A DNA stretch of 54,558 nt, taken from the IMG/VR virus record IMGVR_UViG_3300027974_000045, positions 1-54,558 of that record. The stretch is one strand, 5' to 3'. Made by a program: the position numbers and the translations under genes. Source of the stretch: a virus. A model generated the notes under the pieces. That model was not told where the DNA came from, made no database searches, and saw nothing but the letters and a program-made list of their open reading frames with translations. This document shows positions 14,727 to 20,404 of this stretch, piece by piece; within the stretch, counting starts at the first letter, position 1; each line of letters starts with the position of its first letter.

Positions 14727-14931
14727 CTGTTTTACCCGGTAAATACGGGTCCTCTACTAAGGTGAAGCTGTTGGGGTAGTCTCTGAGGCGGGGCTTGTCC
14801 CACCAGTAGGGTACGCCCAGCAGGAACCGCACCGTGATGGTGCCGTCCCCGGTGTGGGTGGTGACCACGACCCCCAGCTCCTCCCCCTCGTACTTGTAGC
14901 GGACGAGGTCGCCGGGCTTGAGCCTCACCAT
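14719..14931 (-). CDS. SH3/KOW-like small protein ending in palindrome-encoded residues
   Basis: 70 residues from ATG 14929-14931 (GGAGG upstream). MVRLKPGDLVRYKYEGEELGVVVTTH, a clear barrel opening, then TVRFLLGVPYWWDKP. The C-terminal YLPGK is encoded by the palindrome at 14730-14744, which suggests that the gene's end was extended or rewritten by the repeat. Confidence 0.65.
   Translation of the reverse strand: MVRLKPGDLVRYKYEGEELGVVVTTHTGDGTITVRFLLGVPYWWDKPRLRDYPNSFTLVEDPYLPGKTDD
14730..14744. repeat. 15-bp odd palindrome, copy 5 (one outer mismatch)
   Basis: TTTTACCCGGTAAAT; the 13-bp core TTTACCCGGTAAA (14731-14743) is perfect and has a central C on the plus strand. It encodes YLPGK of one gene and takes the place of a Shine-Dalgarno for the next. 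Confidence 0.85.
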
Positions 14932-15212
14932 GCCAGTGGCCTCCGCTCGTGGGCCATGCGCAGCAGGCATGTTGTGTCCCAGCACGCTACCACGCGGTGT
15001 GCAATGTGGGCGGCCGAGATGGAGCGGTCGCCAAGCAGGGTGTCTGGCAGGGTGGCGAGGTCCCGCCGCACCTTGTCACTGGCGTCGGTCGTCCAGAGAT
15101 GGGCAGCGTCGAGGGCCTCGCCGATGGCGTGGAACAGCAGTTGCCTGACCGTGTCGGCGGACATGGGTGCGGGGCGGGTATGGTGGGTGGGTGTGGGGGT
15201 CGTGGTTACCAT
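14925..15212 (-). CDS. Helical hypothetical protein in the array
   Basis: 95 residues from ATG 15210-15212, chosen because AAGGAG lies 7 nt upstream; the ATG at 15218 (ATGA overlap) has the Shine-Dalgarno too close. A Thr/Pro/His-rich start is followed by helical MSADTVRQLLFHAIGEALDAAHLW and SISAAHIAHRVVACWD. No SH3 signature, no family recognised. Confidence 0.55.
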   Translation of the reverse strand: MVTTTPTPTHHTRPAPMSADTVRQLLFHAIGEALDAAHLWTTDASDKVRRDLATLPDTLLGDRSISAAHIAHRVVACWDTTCLLRMAHERRPLAW

Positions 15213-15214
15213 GG

Positions 15215-15466
15215 TCATTCTCCTTCGGGGTCTAGGGGCATGGGGGTTACTTCGTTGGCGTTGAACCACCAGCCGCCGCTGGCATACGCGTCCGGGTCAC
15301 CACGCTGGGCGAGCGAGGGATCGAACGTGCCAAGGAACCGCAGCTTGACGCCGTCGGGACCTGTATCCACCACCATCCCGGCGGCAGGCAGGGCGAAGGG
15401 CGGCTGGCCCCGGCTGTATTGTTTCACGGGCACGAGGGCCCAGTCGCCTATCTTGAAGTCAGTCAT
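15215..15466 (-). CDS. SH3/KOW-like small protein, array member
   Basis: 83 residues, MTDFKIGDWALVPVKQ, then GMVVDTGPDGVKLRFLGTF and GGWWFNANEVTPM. The start MTDFKIGD is identical to that of 14463-14726, direct evidence of common origin. GGAGA lies upstream. Function unknown. Confidence 0.65.
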   Translation of the reverse strand: MTDFKIGDWALVPVKQYSRGQPPFALPAAGMVVDTGPDGVKLRFLGTFDPSLAQRGDPDAYASGGWWFNANEVTPMPLDPEGE

Positions 15467-15740
15467 CGTCGGTCTCCAGTGCCTCTAGGTTCCTGATCTG
15501 GTAGTGGGCCCGGCCTCCGTTCGCGAACCGCACGCCGACGGTCCACTCCGGCTGGGCTTCAGCCAGCCGCACCTCCTCGGCCGAGTACTTGTCGACCGCC
15601 GTCAGCGCGTCCTTGTGGTACATGCTGAACAGGTTCTCGATCCACCCCACCCAGCCGGGCTCGCCGTAGCCGTCGTAGGCATCGTAGGTGTCGGCGATCC
15701 GCACGGGCAGGCCGACATACAGTTTTGTGCCGCGTTTCAT
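15459..15740 (-). CDS. SH3/KOW-like small protein, divergent member
   Basis: 93 residues, MKRGTKLYVGLPVRIADTYDAYDGYG, with the barrel pattern VGxPVRIA but no Asp after the Gly. The C-terminus (WTVGVRFANGGRAHYQIRNLEAL) resembles the closing strands of YodC/KOW-type small proteins. GGAGA lies upstream. Confidence 0.6.
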   Translation of the reverse strand: MKRGTKLYVGLPVRIADTYDAYDGYGEPGWVGWIENLFSMYHKDALTAVDKYSAEEVRLAEAQPEWTVGVRFANGGRAHYQIRNLEALETDDD

Positions 15741-15961
15741 GGCTCATTCTCCACGAGGGTCAGCCGGCTGACATGGGTGAAACCCCCATGGGCTATGACG
15801 CCGGCGTCGAGGGCGGGGTGCGGCAGCAGGGGCTTGAGCCACCGCTCGTGCGTGCCCTCGGGCAGCTTGTCGGAGCCCCACGGGACCACGACAAACAGGC
15901 ACCCCTTGAAGTGGGCGTTGTCGTTGATGGCGACGACGTCGCCTATCTTGATGTCAGCCAT
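15737..15961 (-). CDS. SH3/KOW-like small protein, array member
   Basis: 74 residues from ATG 15959-15961 (GGAGA upstream). MADIKIGDVVAINDNAHFKGCLFVVVPWG, a good match to the set's opening, ending THVSRLTLVEN. It overlaps its upstream neighbour by 8 nt. Confidence 0.65.
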   Translation of the reverse strand: MADIKIGDVVAINDNAHFKGCLFVVVPWGSDKLPEGTHERWLKPLLPHPALDAGVIAHGGFTHVSRLTLVENEP

Positions 15962-16142
15962 CGATGATCTCCATCTCGTGGGCCCACATGGCCTGCTGCT
16001 CGGCACCGTCGACAAACCTGACGACCTGCGGCAACAGGCCGTCGAGGACCCACCCCACCTTGCCGACGTAGCTGATGGGGGTAGCCCCCTCGACGATGCG
16101 GACGAGGGAGCCGACGGGCAGGCTGGTATTGTGAACTCTCAT
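15954..16142 (-). CDS. SH3/KOW-like minimal protein
   Basis: 62 residues, the shortest member: MRVHNTSLPVGSLVRIVEGATP, YVGKVGWVLDG and VVRFVDGAEQQAMWAHEMEII. It shows the five-strand barrel pattern with nothing else attached and can serve as the array's core domain. Confidence 0.65.
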   Translation of the reverse strand: MRVHNTSLPVGSLVRIVEGATPISYVGKVGWVLDGLLPQVVRFVDGAEQQAMWAHEMEIIDG

Positions 16143-16363
16143 GGGGTTGGGACCTTTCTCAGGTGGATGGGGCGGTGGTTCGAGGTGTTGCCGTCCACTC
16201 CCCGCATGGTGGCGTACCAGATGCCCGAGTTATGGTACTTGTCGAACTTGACGACCCATCCGAACCACTGGCGCCTGCTGCCAAACACGACATAGTCGCC
16301 GACCTTGAGCCCGTTGTGGGCTTTGATGCGGCGTGGGCGGGATTTACCGGGTAAATCAGCCAC
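16139..16363 (-). CDS. SH3/KOW-like small protein with palindrome-encoded N-terminus
   Basis: 74 residues from GTG 16361-16363, the only usable start; AAGGG lies upstream. The first residues MADLPGKS are encoded by the palindrome at 16342-16356, before the barrel opening LKVGDYVVFGSRRQWFGWVVKF. The GTG overlaps the stop of the preceding gene. Confidence 0.6.
   Translation of the reverse strand: MADLPGKSRPRRIKAHNGLKVGDYVVFGSRRQWFGWVVKFDKYHNSGIWYATMRGVDGNTSNHRPIHLRKVPTP
16342..16356. repeat. 15-bp odd palindrome, copy 6
   Basis: ATTTACCGGGTAAAT overlapping the stop of the 142-residue gene by one base and encoding LPGK near the N-terminus of the next protein. Confidence 0.9.
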
Positions 16364-16784
16364 GGCCCTTGCCCCCGTGGATTTCGGTGGTCTGCAGTAT
16401 CTCGGCCATCCGGCGCATGTTCCGCGCCCGGGTCTCCGCCTCGATGGCCGGCTCCTTTACCACGCGCCAGTGCAGGCGGACGGCGTCCCGCATGGCGAGA
16501 AAGATCGCACGCTCGGCCTCGTAGCGGCCACGTCCGTCGGCCGCCATGTCGCCACCCGAGGGGAGCGAGTGGGTGCCCTCACGGGCGATCAGGTGGTATG
16601 CCTCCGCCTCGGCGGCAGGGGCCTCGACCCCACGGTTTGCGGCGTTGACGAGGTCGAGCCCCGCCAGCGCCATGCGGCGCACGATGTGGCCCCACTCAAG
16701 CGCGGGGTTGCGCATGGCCGCCATCATGGCGTCGAGGATGTCGGTGGCGTCGCGGTAGCCATAGCCGTTGTTCGGGGTGGTCAT
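16356..16784 (-). CDS. Hypothetical helical protein
   Basis: 142 residues, MTTPNNGYGYRDATDILDAMMAAMRN, largely helical with acidic and basic patches. No family recognised. It is the first gene downstream of the strong promoter at 16865-16900 and has AAAGGA before its ATG. It is not SH3-like. Its position suggests early expression. Confidence 0.65.
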   Translation of the reverse strand: MTTPNNGYGYRDATDILDAMMAAMRNPALEWGHIVRRMALAGLDLVNAANRGVEAPAAEAEAYHLIAREGTHSLPSGGDMAADGRGRYEAERAIFLAMRDAVRLHWRVVKEPAIEAETRARNMRRMAEILQTTEIHGGKGRG

Positions 16785-16809
16785 GGTGTCAGTCCTTTCA
16801 GGGTCAGGG

Positions 16810-16824
16810 ATTTACCGGGTAAAT
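16810..16824. repeat. 15-bp odd palindrome, copy 7 (5' UTR)
   Basis: ATTTACCGGGTAAAT at about +41 to +55 of the promoter at 16865-16900 and 26 nt before the ATG at 16784. The placement mirrors copy 4. Confidence 0.9.
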
Positions 16825-16864
16825 GGGTCGGGCCCGGCACTGGTTGGGAGGGGTCTCTCAACAC

Positions 16865-16900
16865 AACCTGTATTATGGCACATTTGTGATGCTATGTCAA
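16865..16900 (-). promoter_or_regulatory. Sigma70 promoter within the array
   Basis: On the minus strand, TTGACA (16895-16900), exactly 17 nt, CATAAT (16872-16877); predicted start near 16865. The bases after the -35 (TTGACATAG) are the same as in the MoxR promoter. It lies in a 157-nt gap (16785-16941) that otherwise holds only palindrome copy 7. Confidence 0.75.
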
Positions 16901-16941
16901 TGGTTGTGTTAATGGATGGGGCCACGGCTGGATGCCGTATG

Positions 16942-17190
16942 TCAGGGTGTGGGGGCCTTCTGGAGCTCGTCGTAGCCGAACCACCACGTCTCGCCGCTGA
17001 CGATATGCCGGCACTTGCAGGTGCTGGAGGCAAGGTCGATCACCACCAGCAGTGACGGGGACTTCATGACAGGCGGGGTGCGCAGCAGGCGACCACCCGT
17101 CAGGGCCGTGATGCTGTCCAGCCGCCACGGGTTGGCGCAGGTGACCACGTCACCTAGGGCGAAGGGGGCTGCGAGGTCGTGGTCAGTCAT
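16942..17190 (-). CDS. SH3/KOW-like small protein, start abutted by a palindrome
   Basis: 82 residues, MTDHDLAAPFALGDVVTCANPWRL, with strand-rich LLVVIDLASSTCKCRHIVSGETWWFGYDEL. It has no Shine-Dalgarno; palindrome copy 8 (17195-17209) lies 4 nt before the ATG. It overlaps the upstream gene by 8 nt, so coupling is likely. Confidence 0.6.
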   Translation of the reverse strand: MTDHDLAAPFALGDVVTCANPWRLDSITALTGGRLLRTPPVMKSPSLLVVIDLASSTCKCRHIVSGETWWFGYDELQKAPTP

Positions 17191-17524
17191 GGGGATTTAC
17201 CGGGTAAATGTCGTCGCCGATGACCCACTTGTGGGTGCCATCGACCATGCGGATGATCCACGCAGGCGTCATGACGAAGGTATCGGAGGCGAGGGGGTGC
17301 GTGGGCTCGGCGCGGGGGTAGAGGCTCACCACCCACCCCACGGAGCCTTCGGGGTGAATGTTGGCGATCGCGTAGCTGGAGCCAGAGAGACGCCACCCCG
17401 GCTCGTGGGGTATGGGCGTAGCCGTGCGGGCCAGACGGCGCTTGAGCGCCACGCAGTCGCCGGGGGCGAAGGCGGGCTCAGGTGTGGGCGCAGGGTTGGT
17501 AGGGTGTCGGGGTGTGGGGGGCAT
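17183..17524 (-). CDS. SH3/KOW-like protein, first gene of the leftward block, probably leaderless
   Basis: 113 residues. A Pro/Thr-rich N-terminus (MPPTPRHPTNPAPTPEP) precedes the barrel signature FAPGDCVALKRR and VGWVVSLYPR. The ATG is only a few nt from the predicted transcription start and has no Shine-Dalgarno, so the mRNA is probably leaderless. The C-terminal IYPVNPHD is partly encoded by palindrome copy 8. As the promoter-proximal gene it should be among the first phage proteins made. Confidence 0.6.
   Translation of the reverse strand: MPPTPRHPTNPAPTPEPAFAPGDCVALKRRLARTATPIPHEPGWRLSGSSYAIANIHPEGSVGWVVSLYPRAEPTHPLASDTFVMTPAWIIRMVDGTHKWVIGDDIYPVNPHD
17195..17209. repeat. 15-bp odd palindrome, copy 8
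   Basis: ATTTACCGGGTAAAT; encodes IYPVN at the end of the first leftward gene and sits 4 nt before the next ATG. Confidence 0.9.
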
Positions 17525-17525
17525 G

Positions 17526-17559
17526 AAGCGAGATTATGGCCGGGGCCGGGAAATGTCAA
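17526..17559 (-). promoter_or_regulatory. Main leftward promoter of the control region
   Basis: On the minus strand, TTGACA (17554-17559) and CATAAT (17533-17538), with a short 15-nt spacer. The predicted start near 17526 is almost at the ATG (17524). Palindrome copy 9 lies 10 bp upstream of the -35. The short spacer may make it dependent on an activator. Confidence 0.6.
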
Positions 17560-17569
17560 CTGCTTGACC

Positions 17570-17584
17570 ATTTACCCGGTAAAT
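17570..17584. repeat. 15-bp odd palindrome, copy 9 (upstream of leftward promoter)
   Basis: ATTTACCCGGTAAAT, 10 bp upstream of the leftward -35, an activator-like position. The layout mirrors copy 10 at the divergent promoter. Confidence 0.9.
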
Positions 17585-17588
17585 CGCT

Positions 17589-17625
17589 TCACGCTATGTC
17601 TGCCCACAGACATAGCGTGATTTTT
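17589..17625 (+). terminator. 14-bp perfect hairpin with T-run (rightward terminator form)
   Basis: TCACGCTATGTCTG (17589-17602), loop CCCA, exact complement (17607-17620), then TTTTT. By sequence it is a canonical intrinsic terminator for rightward transcription, yet no rightward gene lies to its left. It may insulate the control region from antisense transcripts, or be a structural element of an origin. Confidence 0.7.
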
Positions 17626-18453
17626 AGGGGTGCGCAAGCGGAAACGCCACGAGGGGGCTCGCGCAGCGCCCGGGGACACCACCGGGGGACGAATGCGCGC
17701 TGAAAATGGTTGAGAATCGTGGTTTTTGGAGGAAAAAGTGTAGGGATTTCGGGGACTTGCCAGAGATGTCTAAGATGTACGCCTTTTTTGAGGGTGTCGG
17801 GGTTTTGGGGCCATTTTTGGCCGGGATGGGGGGTAAACTGGACGGTCACATCCAAACAACCCTAAATTAGGGACCAAAAAAAGTGGGATTGGTTTTACAA
17901 CCTAACAAATCAATGAATACAGCTTTTGTGGTTTATCTTTTTTCCTAACCCATTGGTTTCGTTGGATTTCTCCGATGGCTTCCCGCCGGCCCCCCCGCGT
18001 GCATCGCACCTAGCAGGGTACCCGTTCGGGCTAAGTGGTTGATTCTTATGACATACACGTAACCCGTCGCCAATTGCACAATTGTCGCCCAATATCGGGG
18101 CTCCGCCCCGGACCCCGGCAAACCCCCGTGGCGTAAGGATTTCCGGCTCATTTCCCTGTGACCGATTTATAACCGTAAATATCGCCCTCCGGCCACATGT
18201 TCCGCTATACATGCCGGGGTTTTATGCGCAGTTGCTAATGTATGCAGCCCCCGGGTGTATTTCGCAACCTGATCGGGTATTTCAAATAGTTCCACCGTCC
18301 AAAAATGAAACCCAGTCTATCCACATTTCGATGCGGTATGCCCAGATCGGGTATGTTTTCGTGCAACCCACGATCACATATGCCCGCCTACGCCTGCCCG
18401 GCCCGCGCGCCCCACACATGTGCGGTTTCCTCTTAGGGCGGCGCGGCGCTGGC
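17626..18453. other. Non-coding control region, possible replication origin
   Basis: No convincing gene: the short open frames lack Shine-Dalgarno sites and coding character. The stretch is richer in A/T runs than its surroundings. It contains an odd palindrome CCCTAAATTAGGG (17860-17872), a CAATTG-CA-CAATTG doublet near 18072-18085, a GGGGC-TCC-GCCCC hairpin near 18097-18110, a repeated GATCGGGTAT (18271-18280 and 18345-18354) and the DnaA-box-like CTATCCACA (18317-18325). Divergent promoters flank it. An origin or a small RNA locus is plausible. Confidence 0.5.
18317..18325 (+). promoter_or_regulatory. DnaA-box-like site
   Basis: CTATCCACA, one base from the consensus TTATCCACA. A single near-match can be chance, but the phage encodes a DnaA domain IV-like protein and this is its largest non-coding region. 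Confidence 0.35.
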
Positions 18454-18468
18454 ATTTACCCGGTAAAT
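18454..18468. repeat. 15-bp odd palindrome, copy 10 (upstream of rightward promoter)
   Basis: ATTTACCCGGTAAAT, 9 bp upstream of the rightward -35 at 18478. Confidence 0.9.
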
Positions 18469-18477
18469 GCCGCCCCC

Positions 18478-18513
18478 TTGAATGTGGGCGGATGGGGCCC
18501 TATCTACTTGTGA
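18478..18513 (+). promoter_or_regulatory. Rightward early promoter
   Basis: TTGAAT (18478-18483), 17 nt, TATCTA (18501-18506); start near 18513, 43 nt before the ATG at 18556. The -10 is imperfect, which fits activation from the adjacent palindrome. Confidence 0.6.
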
Positions 18514-18555
18514 CCGGCGCATTCCGCGACCGGCCAAACCGAAAGAGACCTCACC

Positions 18556-19356
18556 ATGGCTAACGCCATCAACAAGACCGCCAAGACCGCCGCCAAGGCT
18601 TCCGCTAACACTGCAGCCAAGGTCCGGGCCGGGATTGGCCACAATAGCAAGGGTCCGTTTGTCGCGGACCTCAAGGCTTTCGAAGTCGCCTTAACCGCCA
18701 CCTCGAAGGCTGGCGCGGATAGCGTCGCCAAGGCCAAGGAAACCGCTACGGGCCAGATCGAGGCGCTGCTGGCGGACTGGGCGACCAAGCCCGGTTTCGC
18801 CTTCATGACGGCCGATACCTATCAAGCCAAGATCGACCCCATCTTGACCCGGGTTCTGGACGCGGCCGTCGTGGCATCTGTGGCGTCATTCAAGACCGGC
18901 GCTAAGGCGCTGTTCTTGTGCGCCTCGCATGGCGTCACCGTGACGTTCACGGATGCGGAGCCCAAGGGTATTGTGAAGCGCTCCCCCAAGCGCAACGCAG
19001 CCCTGCGGACGGCGGGGGTGATCCCGGCGCTTGCGGGCTCGGGTCAGCGCGGCCGGAAGGCGAAGGCGACCGAAGGCAAGGGCGTGCTCGCCAAGTCGCA
19101 AGGTCTTGAGACGGGGCAAAAGGTTGGGGCTCCCGGGCCCAAATTCACGCCCACGCCCCCCGTCGTCGCCACCCGCACCGACTTGCTGGCGGCCGGCGCG
19201 CTCCTGTTTGGGTTGGCGGATGACAGCGTCACCCTTGGCAAGGTGATCGACGTGGTACTGGCGAACCGCGCCATGGTGCTCGCGTACTTCACCTCTTTCG
19301 ACGGCGCGGCCGCCAAGCAGGCCAAGGGCGTGAAGGGCGGAGCACCCAAGGTCTAA
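18556..19356 (+). CDS. GIGHNSK-motif Ala/Lys-rich early protein
   Basis: 266 residues, rich in Ala, Lys and Thr, with an N-terminal repetitive basic stretch (NKTAKTAAKASANTAAKVRAG) directly followed by GIGHNSKGPF. GIGHNS-type motifs recur in proteins of alphaproteobacterial phages and prophages, with unknown function. The middle is helical, and a basic patch (KRSPKRNAALR, GQRGRKAKA) suggests nucleic acid binding. It is transcribed alone: own promoter with a palindrome, AGAGACC Shine-Dalgarno, then two tandem terminators. This isolation suggests high and early expression, for example as a host-takeover or nucleoid-associated protein. Confidence 0.7.
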   Translation: MANAINKTAKTAAKASANTAAKVRAGIGHNSKGPFVADLKAFEVALTATSKAGADSVAKAKETATGQIEALLADWATKPGFAFMTADTYQAKIDPILTRVLDAAVVASVASFKTGAKALFLCASHGVTVTFTDAEPKGIVKRSPKRNAALRTAGVIPALAGSGQRGRKAKATEGKGVLAKSQGLETGQKVGAPGPKFTPTPPVVATRTDLLAAGALLFGLADDSVTLGKVIDVVLANRAMVLAYFTSFDGAAAKQAKGVKGGAPKV

Positions 19357-19375
19357 CGTCTAACCGGACCCTTCA

Positions 19376-19408
19376 CCCCCCGGCCTCGCGGCCGGGGGGT
19401 ATTTTTTT
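19376..19408 (+). terminator. Intrinsic terminator 1 after the early gene
   Basis: CCCCCCGGCC (19376-19385), loop TCGC, GGCCGGGGGG (19390-19399), then TA and seven T. Very strong. Confidence 0.92.
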
Positions 19409-19421
19409 GTCCAAATTTTCG

Positions 19422-19461
19422 CGCGCTCGCCTCCTGTACAGGGAAGCGAGCGCGTTTTTTT
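19422..19461 (+). terminator. Intrinsic terminator 2, tandem
   Basis: CGCGCTCGC (19422-19430) pairs with GCGAGCGCG (19446-19454), with an inner CCTGTACAGG palindrome, then seven T (19455-19461). Two terminators 13 nt apart isolate the early gene from the late block. Confidence 0.88.
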
Positions 19462-19627
19462 GTGAGCAAATTCAAGGGGTTAGCAGGGGACCGGATAGGT
19501 TGCGCGGATAAGGCGTGCCACCGTGAGGGGCCGGGGGGAGGGGTGGGACCGCGGGCGGCCGAGGGCAGGGGGGTCTTAAGTAACCCATAAACCGCGACCC
19601 CTATTTTTCCCAAAAACCGTCAACCTC

Positions 19628-19663
19628 TTGACTTTTCCCACCAAAAAGCCCATAAAACCCCCA
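19628..19663 (+). promoter_or_regulatory. Candidate promoter for the late/structural block
   Basis: TTGACT (19628-19633), 17 nt, CATAAA (19651-19656). A second candidate lies at TTGCCC (19700-19705), 17 nt, TACACT (19723-19728). Between terminator 2 and the first late gene (19462-19749) I see only these sites. Neither has a palindrome copy. Confidence 0.5.
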
Positions 19664-19749
19664 CACCCCGCCACTTTCGCAGCCCCGCCCTCGACATCCT
19701 TGCCCGCGCCCTGCCAAAACCCTACACTCCCCCAAAGAGGGCCGATCCC

Positions 19750-19977
19750 ATGGCGAATACATCAGGCCGCACCTTCGCCATCGACGCCGAGACGCTGATG
19801 GAGTACATCATGCTGGAGGGCGACGCCTTCGTGGTTCACCGGCCGGGCCATGGTCACCGTTTCAACGGCAACGGCGACTGCTGGTGCAGCCCGTTGGTGG
19901 CGACCCACGAGGAAATGAGCGAGATGTCGCTCCCGGCCCTGCAGCGTCTGCTGGACGCGCACTTCCAGACCCACTGA
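19750..19977 (+). CDS. Small hypothetical protein preceding terminase
   Basis: 75 residues, MANTSGRTFAIDAETLMEYIMLEGDAFVVHRPGHGH, His-rich in the middle with CWCS. AGAGG upstream. It lies 7 nt before the small terminase candidate. No family recognised; a packaging accessory is possible by position only. Confidence 0.6.
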   Translation: MANTSGRTFAIDAETLMEYIMLEGDAFVVHRPGHGHRFNGNGDCWCSPLVATHEEMSEMSLPALQRLLDAHFQTH

Positions 19978-19984
19978 GGCGCGC

Positions 19985-20404
19985 ATGAGTGACACCGACT
20001 ACGACCTTCAGAAGGTGATGGACACCTACCGGCGCGATGGCTCGCTCATTCGCGAGAAGGCGCGCGTGCTGGTGGAGAAATGGCTGGATCAGGTCTATCC
20101 GCGGATGATCAGCGACGAGACGCCGACGTCCGTGCTCCTTGACATGGGCAAGGCGCTCATGGAGTTGGGCGACCTGAAGCCCAAGAACCAGCCCGTCCTC
20201 CAGCAACAAGGCGCGGGGTTCAGCATCACGATCAACGTGCCGAGCCCCAACGGGGGCAAGCCGGTGGTGATCGAGGGCACAATGACCCCGCAGCCGCCCC
20301 CGCTGGAGGTGGATTTCGACGCGCTGCCGCCGGCCCCAGCGTGGCTGACGCACGACAGCCGCACGCCCAACGCCGAGCTGGCGTTGCCGGAGGATTATGA
20401 GTGA
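19985..20404 (+). CDS. Putative terminase small subunit
   Basis: 139 residues. A helical N-terminal region (YDLQKVMDTYRRDGSLIREKARVLVEKWLDQVYPRM) is followed by a beta/linker segment and an acidic tail. Position directly before the large terminase with a coupled overlap, length and helical make-up suit a DNA-recognising small terminase. Sequence similarity to a named family is not obvious to me. Confidence 0.55.
   Translation: MSDTDYDLQKVMDTYRRDGSLIREKARVLVEKWLDQVYPRMISDETPTSVLLDMGKALMELGDLKPKNQPVLQQQGAGFSITINVPSPNGGKPVVIEGTMTPQPPPLEVDFDALPPAPAWLTHDSRTPNAELALPEDYE

Noticed and set aside
17889-18212. Short open frames in the control region
   Set aside because: No Shine-Dalgarno, no coding character and overlapping on both strands.
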